From contig NZ_FMUX01000011.1 in the NCBI RefSeq assembly GCF_900101345.1, positions 62,001 to 126,000 of the forward strand: a stretch of DNA of 64,000 bases, written 5' to 3'. The notes below the pieces were generated by a model that made no database searches, had not been told where the DNA came from, and saw only the letters and a program-made list of their open reading frames with translations. The position numbers were made by a program, and so were the translations under genes. Positions 8,262 to 16,413 of this stretch are shown here, piece by piece (within the stretch, counting starts at the first letter, position 1; each line of letters opens with the position of its first letter). The DNA comes from Desulfoluna spongiiphila. Lineage in GTDB: Bacteria; Desulfobacterota; Desulfobacteria; Desulfobacterales; Desulfolunaceae.

Positions 8262-10349
8262 ATGGCTAAGAAATTAGTTCGTTTCATGAACACAGCGTTT
8301 CGTGATGGTTTCCAGTCGGTCTACGGAGCGCGAGTATTTACTGACGATTTTATGCCCGCCGTTGAAGCAGCAGCTGCTGCGGGCTGTAACTATTTTGAAG
8401 CAGGCGGCGGCGCCCGTTTTCAGGCACTCTATTTTTACAGCAACGAGTGTGCCTTTGACATGATGGACCGGTTCCGCGCTGCGGCCGGTCCCGACGCAGA
8501 CCTGCAGACCCTGGCCCGAGGCATCAACGTGGTGGCTCTGGACTCCCAGCCCAAGGACGTCATCAAGCTCCACGCCGAGATGTTCAAAAAGCACGGGATC
8601 AGCTCCATCCGTAACTTTGACGCCTTGAACGACGTCAACAACCTTATCTACAGCGGGCAGTGCATCGCCGAAGCCGGCCTCAAGCACCAGGTGGTCATCT
8701 CCATGATGGCCCTGCCTCCCGGCTGCACCGGCGCCCACGACGCCGATTTCTACGTCAACATGCTCAAGCAGATCATAGACGCGGGCATCCCCTACCACTC
8801 GGTCTGCTTCAAGGACGCCTCGGGCACCAGCTTTCCGTCCACGGTCTACGACACCATCAAGCGTGCCAAGGAGATCCTCCCCGCGGACGTCCCCGTGCAG
8901 TTCCACACCCACGACACCGCTGGCATCGGCGTCATTGGCTACAAAGCGGCCCTGGACGCGGGCGTGGATGTCATCGACCTCTCCATGGCGCCCTGCTCCG
9001 GCGGCACCTGCCAGCCCGACATCATGACCATGTGGCACGCCCTGCGCGGCACCGACTACGAGCTGGACTGCGACATCGACAAGATCCGTGAGGCCGAAGA
9101 GGTGTTCAAGGAGTGCATGAAGGACTACTTCCTGCCCCCCGAAGCCAAGGCCGTGGAGCCCATCATTCCCTGGTCTCCCATGCCCGGCGGTGCCCTGACG
9201 GCGAACTCCCAGATGATGCGCGACAACAACATCATGGACCGTTTCCCCGAAGTGATCGAAGCCATGGACGAAGTGGTCCGTCGCGGCGGGTTCGGCACCT
9301 CCGTCACCCCCGTAAGCCAGTTCTACTTCCAGCAGGCCTTCAACAACGTCATGATGGGCAAATGGAAGAAGGTTGCCGAAGGCTACGGCAAGATGGTCCT
9401 CGGATACTTCGGCAAGACCCCCGTGGCCCCCGATCCCGAGATCATGAAGATCGCCTCCGAGCAGCTCGGCCTTGAGCCCACCACCCGAAGCCCCCTGGAG
9501 ATCAACGAAGAAGATCCCACCAAGGGTCTCGGCTGCGCCCAGAAAAAGCTCGAAGAGAACAACCTGCCCGTCACCGATGAGAACCTGTTCATCACCGCAT
9601 CCTGCGGGGACAAAGGCATCAACTACCTCCTCGGCAAGGCCACCATCGGCGTCCGCAAGAATGCGGCCAAAGAGGAAAAGGTCGAAACCAAGGCGGCCCC
9701 CGAAGGCTACACCGTTACCGTGGGCGGCAGCACTTACGCCGTGAAGCTCGACGGCAACACCGCCGTGGTCAACGGAACGGCCTACAACGTCAATGTTGCC
9801 GAAGGACTTGCCGCCGCACCTGCCGCACCGGTTGCTGCAGCCCCGGGCGCCAAAGAGGCCGTCAAGGCCCAGATGCCCGGCGCCGTGGTTCGCATCACCG
9901 CCGCCCAAGGCTCCCGGGTCAAGGCCGGTGACACCCTGCTTGTCCAGGAAGCCATGAAAATGGAAGTGGAGGTGAAAGCCCCCATGGACGGCACCGTCGC
10001 TGAAATCCTCGTGGCCACCGGCGACCAGGTAAACGCCGACCAGGTCCTCCTCCAGATCCAGGCCGACGGTGCGCCCGTTGCAGCCCCGGTTGCCGCTCCG
10101 GCTCCCGCAGCAGCAGCCCCCGCACCCGCATCGGGCGGAGAAGAGGTGAAGGCCCAGATGCCCGGCGCCGTCATCAAGGTCCTGGTCGCAAACGGGGCCG
10201 CCGTCAAGCCCGGCGATACCCTGCTCGTTCAGGAAGCCATGAAGATGGAAGTGGAGGTCAAGTCCCCCGTGGGCGGTACGGTCACCAGCGTTTCGGTATC
10301 TGCCGGCGACCAGGTGGCATCCGGCCAGAGCCTGGTCACCATTGCTTAG
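8262..10349 (+). CDS. Biotin-dependent carboxyltransferase (OadA/5S-like) with two tandem biotinyl domains
   Basis: A 695-residue protein. Residues 1-300 form an HMG-CoA-lyase-like TIM barrel, with FRDGFQS in place of the usual LRDAHQS (Arg, Asp and Gln kept), the carboxylatable lysine in CFKDASG and the metal-binding FHTHDTAG. A conserved PYC/OadA middle domain follows to about 470. The C-terminus carries two biotinyl domains separated by an Ala/Pro linker, each with EAMKMEVEVK; the biotin lysines are 566 and 661. The family normally has one. The fold matches the alpha subunit of oxaloacetate decarboxylase, the 5S subunit of transcarboxylase and PycB. OadG and OadB neighbours imply decarboxylation coupled to Na+ export. 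Substrate (oxaloacetate or methylmalonyl-derived carboxyl) is inferred. Confidence 0.9.
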   Translation: MAKKLVRFMNTAFRDGFQSVYGARVFTDDFMPAVEAAAAAGCNYFEAGGGARFQALYFYSNECAFDMMDRFRAAAGPDADLQTLARGINVVALDSQPKDVIKLHAEMFKKHGISSIRNFDALNDVNNLIYSGQCIAEAGLKHQVVISMMALPPGCTGAHDADFYVNMLKQIIDAGIPYHSVCFKDASGTSFPSTVYDTIKRAKEILPADVPVQFHTHDTAGIGVIGYKAALDAGVDVIDLSMAPCSGGTCQPDIMTMWHALRGTDYELDCDIDKIREAEEVFKECMKDYFLPPEAKAVEPIIPWSPMPGGALTANSQMMRDNNIMDRFPEVIEAMDEVVRRGGFGTSVTPVSQFYFQQAFNNVMMGKWKKVAEGYGKMVLGYFGKTPVAPDPEIMKIASEQLGLEPTTRSPLEINEEDPTKGLGCAQKKLEENNLPVTDENLFITASCGDKGINYLLGKATIGVRKNAAKEEKVETKAAPEGYTVTVGGSTYAVKLDGNTAVVNGTAYNVNVAEGLAAAPAAPVAAAPGAKEAVKAQMPGAVVRITAAQGSRVKAGDTLLVQEAMKMEVEVKAPMDGTVAEILVATGDQVNADQVLLQIQADGAPVAAPVAAPAPAAAAPAPASGGEEVKAQMPGAVIKVLVANGAAVKPGDTLLVQEAMKMEVEVKSPVGGTVTSVSVSAGDQVASGQSLVTIA

Positions 10350-10406
10350 GGGATTGACCCACGCACGCTTTATGCCTTCAAACGACTGAACGGACAGGAT
10401 AGAACC

Positions 10407-11750
10407 ATGACTCGATATATGAGATTGACACAAAAATTCTCCGCCAAGCCCCTGGCGGTTGTGGCAGCGATTGTCGCTCTCTGCCTCTTCACCGGGGTCT
10501 CCATGGCGAGCGCTGCCAGCGCTCCGGCACCGGCACCCGCCGCAGATGCCTCCATGGGGAAAGTGGAAAAGCTCTGGAAAAGCACCGGGCTCAACGCCTT
10601 TGTAAACGGTGCCAAAGAGATTTTCTCTGAGAAGACAACCGACAACCACCAGCTGATTCCCCTGGGAATCGGCCAGCTCATCATGATTGCCGTGGGCTGT
10701 ATCCTCATCTGGCTGGCCATCAAGAAGGGATTTGAACCCCTCCTCTTGATTCCCATCGGCTTCGGCGGCATCCTTGCCAACATTCCGGTGGCAGGCATTG
10801 CCGGGCCGGAAGGGTTCCTCGGCCTCATCTACGGCTTCGGGATCAAAACAGGGCTCTTTCCCCTGCTGATCTTTATGGGCGTGGGTGCCATGACGGACTT
10901 CGGCCCCCTCATCGCCAACCCGAAGACCGCCCTCCTGGGTGCGGCAGCCCAGTTCGGCATCTTCACCACCCTCATCGGTGCCCTGGTGCTGACCCAGGTT
11001 GTCCCCGGCATCGATTTCTCCCTGCAGGACGCCGCTGCCATCGGTATCATCGGAGGCGCGGACGGCCCCACGGCCATCTTCCTAGCGGGGCGGCTATCAC
11101 CGGATCTGCTGGGAGCCATCGCCGTGGCGGCATACTCCTACATGGCCCTGGTGCCCATCATCCAGCCGCCCATCATGAGGGCCTTCACCTCCAAAGAGGA
11201 ACGGGCCATTGAGATGAAGCAGCTTCGCCACGTCAACAAGGTGGAAAAGATTGTCTTCCCCCTGATGGTCCTGGGTATCTGTATCCTGCTCCTGCCGGAT
11301 GCAACGCCCCTGATCGGCATGCTGATGTTCGGCAACCTGCTCAAGGAGTGTGGTGTTGTGGAGCGACTCTCCAAGACCGCCGCCAACGAGCTGATCAACA
11401 TCGTCACCATCCTGCTGGGCATCTCCGTGGGCTCCAAGCTGGCTGCGGATAAATTCCTGCAGCTTGAAACCCTGGGGATCCTCCTCCTCGGTCTCGTGGC
11501 CTTTGCCATCGGCACCGCAGCAGGTGTTCTCCTGGCGAAGTTGATGAACCGCATGAGCAAAGAGAAGATCAACCCCCTCATCGGCGCCGCCGGTGTCTCC
11601 GCCGTCCCCATGGCAGCACGCGTGGTCAACGGTGTGGGTGTTGAAGAGAACCCCCACAACTTCCTGCTGATGCACGCCATGGGCCCCAACGTGGCCGGCG
11701 TCATCGGTTCGGCGGTTGCCGCCGGTGTTCTTCTGGCCCTCTGCGGGTAA
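10407..11750 (+). CDS. oadB: Na+-translocating decarboxylase beta subunit
   Basis: The integral membrane pump that decarboxylates carboxybiotin and exports Na+. The 447 residues contain the family hallmark GIIGGADGPTAIF with its ion-binding aspartate, then GNLLKECGV and NPLIGAAGVSAVPMAARV, spread over about nine or ten membrane helices. An unusual N-terminal extension of roughly 70 residues holds a signal-like hydrophobic helix ending ASAASA and an Ala/Pro stretch. It starts 57 bases after the carboxyltransferase and ends at a strong terminator, closing a gamma-alpha-beta operon. The same subunit serves oxaloacetate, methylmalonyl-CoA and glutaconyl-CoA decarboxylases. Confidence 0.93.
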   Translation: MTRYMRLTQKFSAKPLAVVAAIVALCLFTGVSMASAASAPAPAPAADASMGKVEKLWKSTGLNAFVNGAKEIFSEKTTDNHQLIPLGIGQLIMIAVGCILIWLAIKKGFEPLLLIPIGFGGILANIPVAGIAGPEGFLGLIYGFGIKTGLFPLLIFMGVGAMTDFGPLIANPKTALLGAAAQFGIFTTLIGALVLTQVVPGIDFSLQDAAAIGIIGGADGPTAIFLAGRLSPDLLGAIAVAAYSYMALVPIIQPPIMRAFTSKEERAIEMKQLRHVNKVEKIVFPLMVLGICILLLPDATPLIGMLMFGNLLKECGVVERLSKTAANELINIVTILLGISVGSKLAADKFLQLETLGILLLGLVAFAIGTAAGVLLAKLMNRMSKEKINPLIGAAGVSAVPMAARVVNGVGVEENPHNFLLMHAMGPNVAGVIGSAVAAGVLLALCG

Positions 11751-11793
11751 GCAGCACCTGACCTGCACGCCGGATGTAAGACAGGAAACATTT

Positions 11794-11828
11794 AAAAGCC
11801 CCGTTCACAGCGAGCGGGGCTTTTTTTA
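11794..11828 (+). terminator. Terminator of oadG-A-B operon
   Basis: AAAAGCCCCG pairs with CGGGGCTTTT around an 11-base loop, followed by further T residues. Confidence 0.88.
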
Positions 11829-12255
11829 TCAAACAGCACGCCCTTTTCATTTTGCAGGCAATTGCGAGGCGTTACCCCTCCCGCCTGCTTGACACGCCAA
11901 AAAAAAATGTGGTACGTAACCCGTGACTGAGCGACCGTTCAGGCCGCCTGCCACCCCGCCGTCTCCGCTCACGCAAGCTCAAAACGCCCAGGTCAGTATT
12001 CCAGGCACCCGAAGGCAAGCCAGTCACAACGCCCACGAAGCCATACCTTCGTAACACACACTCCAATGCACCGGTCCCGCCCGCTGCCCCCATTCCATGG
12101 GGCATGCCGAGGGCCAATTGACTTTTTTCAGGCCACCACAAAAATCAGTGGGCCATTCCCCTGATTCGGCTTTCATGATAATAATGTTCACCCCGATTAT
12201 CGCCCGTATGCAAAGCGCATCATTTCCATCAACCGGGAACCCGTAAGGAGAACGC
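11829..12255. other. Intergenic region upstream of carboxyltransferase gene
   Basis: A TTGACA at 11889-11894 could be a -35, but the -10 (near 11912-11918) matches poorly. No other element was recognised. A good AAGGAG ribosome site precedes the next start. Confidence 0.35.
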
Positions 12256-13809
12256 ATGAATCGCGTCCAGAAAATGATCCACAACCTGAAGGAGAAAGAC
12301 GCAGAGACGCTGACCATGGGGGGAGCAACGGCCGTTGAAAAGCAAAAGGCCAAGGGCAAGCTCACGGCCAGGGAACGCCTCGACCGCCTCTTTGACAGGG
12401 GCTCCTTCCGGGAAATAGACCGCTTCGTGGCCCACCGCTGCACCAACTTCGGCATGGACCGGGTGGAGATCCCAGCCGACGGCGTGGTCACCGGCCATGG
12501 CCTGGTAAATGGCCGGCCCGTCTTTGCCTATGCCCAGGATGTCACCTCACGCGCCGGCAGCCTGGGGGAAATGCACGCAAAAAAAATCTGCAAGGTCATG
12601 GACATGGCCATGAAGGCCGGGGTTCCCATTATCGGCATGAACGACTCCGGCGGCGCCCGCATCCAGGAGGGGGTGGACGCCCTGGCAGGGTACGGAGAGA
12701 TCTTCTTTCGAAACGCAGGCGCCTCCGGGGTAATTCCCCAGATCTCAGCCATCATGGGCGCCACGGCGGGGGGGGCCGTCTACTCCCCGGCCATGACCGA
12801 TTTCGTCTTCATGGTCAAAAAATCCAGCCACATGTTCATCACCGGGCCCGACGTCATCCGATCGGTCACTGGCGAAGACGTGGGCTTCGATACCCTGGGC
12901 GGGGCCGTCACCCACTGCACCAAAAGCGGGGTGGCCCACTTTGCCTGCGAAGACGATGACGACTGCATCACCAACATAAAGGCCCTTCTCTCCTACCTTC
13001 CGGCCAACAACAGGGAAGCGCCGCCACGGGCCCTTTCCGAGGAACCCATCCACCGCCTCTGCCCGGAGCTCGATACCCTGATCCCGGAAAACCCCATGAA
13101 GCCCTACGACATGTTCGACCTCATCCGGGCCGTGGCCGACCACGGGACCTATTTCGAGCCCCACAGCCTCTTTGCCCCGAACATCATCACCTGCTTCATC
13201 CGCCTGGGGGGCCGAACGGTCGGCGTCATCGCCAACCAGCCCAAGGTCCTGGCCGGGTGCCTTGATATCAACACCTCGGACAAGGCCAGCCGCTTTATCC
13301 GCTTCTGCGACGCCTTCAACATCCCGCTCTTGACCCTTGCCGACGTGCCCGGCTTTCTCCCCGGTATTCAGCAGGAGTGGGGGGGCATCATCCGCCACGG
13401 GGCCAAACTCCTCTGGAGCTACTCCGAAGCCACCGTGCCCAAACTCCTTCTCATCACCAAAAAGGACTACGGGGGTGCCTACCTCGCCATGAGCTCGCGT
13501 CACCTGGGCGCCGACATGGCCTTTGCCTGGCCCACGGCGGAAATCGCCGTCATGGGGGCCCAGGGCGCCGCCAACGTCATTCACCGCAAAGAAATCAAAG
13601 GCGCCGACAACCCCGAGGCCATACGCACCGAAAAAATCGGGGAATACAATGATCTTTTTCTCACCCCCTATATCGCTGCGGCCCGGGGCTATATCGACGC
13701 CGTCATCGTGCCCTCCGAGACCCGGAACCACCTCCTCGACGCCCTGGATGTCATGTGCTCCAAACGGGAATCCAGGCCTGAGAAAAAACACGGCAACATC
13801 CCGTTGTAA
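12256..13809 (+). CDS. Acyl-CoA carboxylase / methylmalonyl-CoA decarboxylase carboxyltransferase subunit
   Basis: A 517-residue crotonase-fold carboxyltransferase of the PccB / MmdA / transcarboxylase 12S family. N-terminal GKLTARERLDRLFD is followed by the acyl-CoA oxyanion loop NDSGGARIQEG and the AGGAVYSPA biotin-site loop. The C-terminal half has ADVPGFLPG, GAYLAMSSRHLG and WPTAEIAVMGAQGA. Behind the OadB locus it plausibly supplies the CoA-side half reaction while the two-biotin subunit at 8262 carries the carboxyl group. That would give a methylmalonyl-CoA decarboxylase or a methylmalonyl-CoA:pyruvate transcarboxylase. Biochemically it could also be a propionyl-CoA carboxylase beta chain. 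It has its own leader, so coupling to the upstream operon is inferred. Confidence 0.92.
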   Translation: MNRVQKMIHNLKEKDAETLTMGGATAVEKQKAKGKLTARERLDRLFDRGSFREIDRFVAHRCTNFGMDRVEIPADGVVTGHGLVNGRPVFAYAQDVTSRAGSLGEMHAKKICKVMDMAMKAGVPIIGMNDSGGARIQEGVDALAGYGEIFFRNAGASGVIPQISAIMGATAGGAVYSPAMTDFVFMVKKSSHMFITGPDVIRSVTGEDVGFDTLGGAVTHCTKSGVAHFACEDDDDCITNIKALLSYLPANNREAPPRALSEEPIHRLCPELDTLIPENPMKPYDMFDLIRAVADHGTYFEPHSLFAPNIITCFIRLGGRTVGVIANQPKVLAGCLDINTSDKASRFIRFCDAFNIPLLTLADVPGFLPGIQQEWGGIIRHGAKLLWSYSEATVPKLLLITKKDYGGAYLAMSSRHLGADMAFAWPTAEIAVMGAQGAANVIHRKEIKGADNPEAIRTEKIGEYNDLFLTPYIAAARGYIDAVIVPSETRNHLLDALDVMCSKRESRPEKKHGNIPL

Positions 13810-13826
13810 GAAGGGCAATAACAAAG

Positions 13827-14047
13827 GCCTCCGGCGGGTCGCTTTTTGAAAAAAGCTCCGCAAAAACGTTCCGGTCACATCCCCTTTTGCCGTTCAGCCC
13901 CGTTGGGGCTGAACGGCAAAAGGGGATGTTTATTCGTTAAGCTTAAAGCCGCCGGTAAACCAAGACATAAGAATAAAACGACACAGCACTCAAAACCTGT
14001 TTATCAAACTTTTCAAAAGTTTGGCCCCCGGCAGGGCCGCCGGAGGC
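13827..14047. repeat. Two-ended intergenic element (C left, A right) enclosing a perfect palindrome
   Basis: The left end, GCCTCCGGCGGGTCGC followed by TTTTTGAAAAAAGCTCCGC (C module), begins 18 bases after the stop. The right end is an A module finishing GGGCCGCCGGAGGC, followed by the outer motif ATAAGCTGAACAG. The ends are inverted relative to each other. A 53-base palindrome lies in the middle. Confidence 0.8.
13877..13929. repeat. Perfect 25-base inverted repeat with 3-base loop
   Basis: The arms run 13877-13901 and 13905-13929 with loop GTT, and every base pairs. The arm reads ACATCCCCTTTTGCC then GTTCAGCCCC. It would form a very stable hairpin or cruciform and has no T tract on either side. 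Confidence 0.9.
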
Positions 14048-14130
14048 ATAAGCTGAACAGTCGCGATTTTTCTTCCCCAAAACCCCGCGATATACTACCT
14101 TATATTAAAATAAATCCAGGAGGGGAGAGT

Positions 14131-14985
14131 ATGGGTGCAAGAAAGCGCGCGGCCCTTCGCGGGCAGTGGTATCCGGAGAGCCGGGAGGCCTGTCTCAAGG
14201 AGCTGGAAGGGTATCGGAAAGAGGGGTGGTTGAAACGCCCCGACGGGGAAGGGTACCGGGCGGGAATCGTGCCCCATGCGGGGTGGTTTTTTTCAGGGAG
14301 CATCGCCTGCCGGGTGATTGAAACCGTCGCCCGGGGCGAATTGCCGGACCTGGTGGTCCTGTTCGGGCACCACCTGGGCCCGTCGGACCCCACCAGCGTC
14401 ATGACTGAAGGGACCCTTGAAACCCCCTTCGGAGATTTGAAGATCCACGAGGCATTCTCCGAGGCCTTGGGCAAAAACCCCTTTGTGCGAAGGGAAATGG
14501 GGCCGTTCATGGCCCCTGAGAACACCCTGGAACTCCAGCTTCCCTTTATCCGCTATTTCTTCGGAGAAACACCGGTCTGCCTCATGGGAGTCGCCCCCAA
14601 CAAATGTGCCGAGACCGTCGGAGAATCCGTGGTAACCACCGCCTGCAACCTGGGGCTTACCGTAAAGGTCATCGGCTCCACCGACCTCACCCACTACGGG
14701 CCCAACTTCGATTTCACCTCCCAAGGCAAAGGCAAAGAGGCAAGGGCCTGGGTCTATGATGCCAACGATCAAGAAGCCATCGATCGCATGACCGGCCTTG
14801 ACGCCGCCTACTTCACCGGAGACGCCCTCACCCGGCGCAACGCCTGCTGCGCCGGTGCCGTCACCGCCACCCTGGCTGCCGCCCGCGCCCTGGGCATTGA
14901 CCGCGGCCTTGAAGTCGCCCATATCACCAGCTTTAACAAGAGCCCCTCGGACAGTTTCGTGGGATACACCGGAGTGGTATTCTAA
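14131..14985 (+). CDS. MEMO1 / AmmeMemoRadiSam system protein B family
   Basis: A 284-residue member of the MEMO1 family (related to class III extradiol dioxygenases). It begins RGQWYPES, has GIVPHAGWFFSG (the metal-site histidine in PHAGW), VLFGHHLGP and ENTLELQLPF, then STDLTHYGP near residue 190 and NACCAGAV toward the end. A longer open frame starts at 13846 but runs through the repeat; the ATG at 14131 sits behind AGGAGGGGAGAG and gives the family's N-terminus. In other genomes MEMO proteins occur with AMMECR1 and a radical-SAM protein, and neither is seen nearby. The cellular role in bacteria is not established. Confidence 0.88.
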   Translation: MGARKRAALRGQWYPESREACLKELEGYRKEGWLKRPDGEGYRAGIVPHAGWFFSGSIACRVIETVARGELPDLVVLFGHHLGPSDPTSVMTEGTLETPFGDLKIHEAFSEALGKNPFVRREMGPFMAPENTLELQLPFIRYFFGETPVCLMGVAPNKCAETVGESVVTTACNLGLTVKVIGSTDLTHYGPNFDFTSQGKGKEARAWVYDANDQEAIDRMTGLDAAYFTGDALTRRNACCAGAVTATLAAARALGIDRGLEVAHITSFNKSPSDSFVGYTGVVF

Positions 14986-14988
14986 ACC

Positions 14989-15873
14989 ATGAACATTCCA
15001 GCATACTGGGCCAAAGGTACCACACGCCATGACGTCCACACGCGAAACATCCTCACGGGAAAACCCATGGCCCCCCTTTCCTGCTGGGGCTGGTCCGATA
15101 CCAGCGTCGCCGACGCGAAGGAAAAAGGACGCCGACGGGCTGACGCTGTGGCTGAAATGATCCTCAAGGGCAATCGCCCGGACACCTACCTCTATGGTGA
15201 CCGCCCCATGCGGGAAGAGATCCTCGACACATGGCCGTCAGAAGATGGCAGCCTCTGGGCAGCCGTCACCCTCAATGCTTACGGCTGCAGGGTTCTCAAC
15301 ACGGCGCGGGCCATGTTTATCGACGTGGATCTGCCGGAGCCGTCCCTGTGGGACCGGCTCAAACACAGGGCAAGCGCCGTGTTCGGCAACAACCCCATGC
15401 CTCCGCGTGAGTTAAAGGAAACCGAAGCCCTTTCAAAGGTGGAAACCATGGTACGGGCCGATTCGAATTTTGGCATCAGGGCCTACCGGACACGGGGCGG
15501 CCTTCGCTACCTTGTCACCCACACCCACGCGGCCCCCACGGCAAAGCTGACCTGCGACATGATGGAGGTCTTAGGTGCCGATCCCCTCTACATAAGGCTC
15601 TGCAAAGCACAAAAATGCTTTCGAGCCCGCCTCACCCCCAAACCCTGGCGCTGCGGGCTCCGCGCCCTGCACGTGCCTTTTCCGTGGCCGGATCAAGGGG
15701 CAGAGCAGGAAGTTCGCCACTGGCTTTCGGCCTATGGGGACAAAACCAGGGAACTGGCCACCTGCACCCTGATCAGGCACTTCGGCTCCGACGCCATGGA
15801 CGATGAGATGTCCCGCATCGTCTCCTTTCACGATGAAGCGACCCGGGCCCAGTCCGGGCTTGAGCTGGCATAA
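14989..15873 (+). CDS. Conserved-looking protein of unknown function
   Basis: A 294-residue soluble protein starting 3 bases after the MEMO-family stop, so almost certainly co-translated. No named domain was recognised. Distinct segments look constrained: PLSCWGWSDT near residue 30, YGDRPMREEI, RAMFIDVDLPE around residue 107, RAYRTRGGLRYLVTH around residue 165, then LGADPLYIRLCKAQKCFRAR and PKPWRCG. The acidic FIDVD strand followed by a YRTRGG segment is loosely reminiscent of nucleic-acid polymerase or primase-type folds, but that is too weak to call. Four cysteines near the C-terminal half could bind metal. Confidence 0.7.
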   Translation: MNIPAYWAKGTTRHDVHTRNILTGKPMAPLSCWGWSDTSVADAKEKGRRRADAVAEMILKGNRPDTYLYGDRPMREEILDTWPSEDGSLWAAVTLNAYGCRVLNTARAMFIDVDLPEPSLWDRLKHRASAVFGNNPMPPRELKETEALSKVETMVRADSNFGIRAYRTRGGLRYLVTHTHAAPTAKLTCDMMEVLGADPLYIRLCKAQKCFRARLTPKPWRCGLRALHVPFPWPDQGAEQEVRHWLSAYGDKTRELATCTLIRHFGSDAMDDEMSRIVSFHDEATRAQSGLELA

Positions 15874-15992
15874 AACCGACAACACCGTCAATGCTCTGCA
15901 GGCCAGAGCCCTGCTCAAAATGCCTCCTGCAGGACTGCCTGATACAACGCAAATCCGAATGCATGCGAGACTAAAAAAGAATGCCCAAACGC

Positions 15993-16027
15993 AAAAAAGC
16001 CCCTTCGATTGCTCGAAGGGGCTTTAT
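15993..16027 (-). terminator. Terminator of tRNA-Gln transcript
   Basis: A perfect 13-base stem, AAAGCCCCTTCGA with TCGAAGGGGCTTT and loop TTGC. The T tract lies on the minus-strand side, directly behind the tRNA. Confidence 0.88.
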
Positions 16028-16035
16028 ATTCGGTG

Positions 16036-16109
16036 TGGCTGGGATGCAGGGATTCGAACCCCGATAGACGGAATCAGAATCCGTAGTCTTGCCATTGGAC
16101 GACATCCCA
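16036..16109 (-). tRNA. tRNA-Gln (anticodon CUG)
   Basis: On the minus strand the acceptor TGGGATG pairs with CATCCCA, followed by G and an encoded CCA. The T arm contains GGTTCGAATCC. The anticodon stem ACGGA/TCCGT encloses the loop TTCTGAT, giving anticodon CTG. The unstable U-A first pair is typical of tRNA-Gln. A strong promoter and terminator flank it, so it is a single-gene unit. It is the expected substrate for GltX mischarging and GatCAB amidation. Confidence 0.97.
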
Positions 16110-16136
16110 GCAGACAACTCAATCGGTTGCGAGACG

Positions 16137-16165
16137 TTTATAGGCCAGAGAGCCCAAAGAGTCAA
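16137..16165 (-). promoter_or_regulatory. Strong sigma-70 promoter of tRNA-Gln
   Basis: On the minus strand TTGACT (16165-16160), a 17-base spacer and TATAAA (16142-16137) place the start about 20 bases before the tRNA. Confidence 0.8.
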
Positions 16166-16167
16166 GA

Positions 16168-16194
16168 AAAAAAAGTGAGCACTGCACTTTTTTT
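16168..16194. terminator. Possible bidirectional terminator between gltX and tRNA-Gln
   Basis: AAAAAAAGTG and CACTTTTTTT are inverted around a 7-base loop. The stem is weak in GC, but the symmetric A/T runs fit a modest terminator for gltX on the minus strand. Confidence 0.4.
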
Positions 16195-16305
16195 CATCCC
16201 TGGAAGTAACCCTTATCCTAATAGCCCACCCTCGAAAAGGGCCCCCGTTCTTGGGTTGCCGGAAAGAAATGGTCTCACAATGCCTTAACAGAATACCGCC
16301 GGAGT

Positions 16306-16378
16306 TTGACCCGAGAAACGAGGGGACAAAGCCCAGCGGCAACCTGCTTTCAAGGTGGCACACCTTGCCGCCGGAGGC
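16306..16378 (-). repeat. One-ended intergenic repeat, module B, after gltX
   Basis: Read on the minus strand it starts GCCTCCGGCGGCAAGGTG 36 bases after the gltX stop, forms the CAAGGTGTGCCACCTTG hairpin and continues into a shortened B module. No inverted partner end is seen. Confidence 0.7.
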
Positions 16379-16413
16379 ATTATTTTTTGTATGTTTTTTT
16401 TTCTCTTGTACCC

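Noticed and set aside
8274..10649. A 791-residue open frame on the minus strand opposite the carboxyltransferase gene
   Set aside because: It is rich in Gly, His, Val and Asp, typical of an antisense shadow of a high-GC gene, has no ribosome site, and overlaps a clear conserved gene.
16036..16109. tRNA-Gln as an integration site for a mobile island
   Set aside because: No integrase, no duplicated tRNA 3' end, and the neighbouring genes are housekeeping genes.
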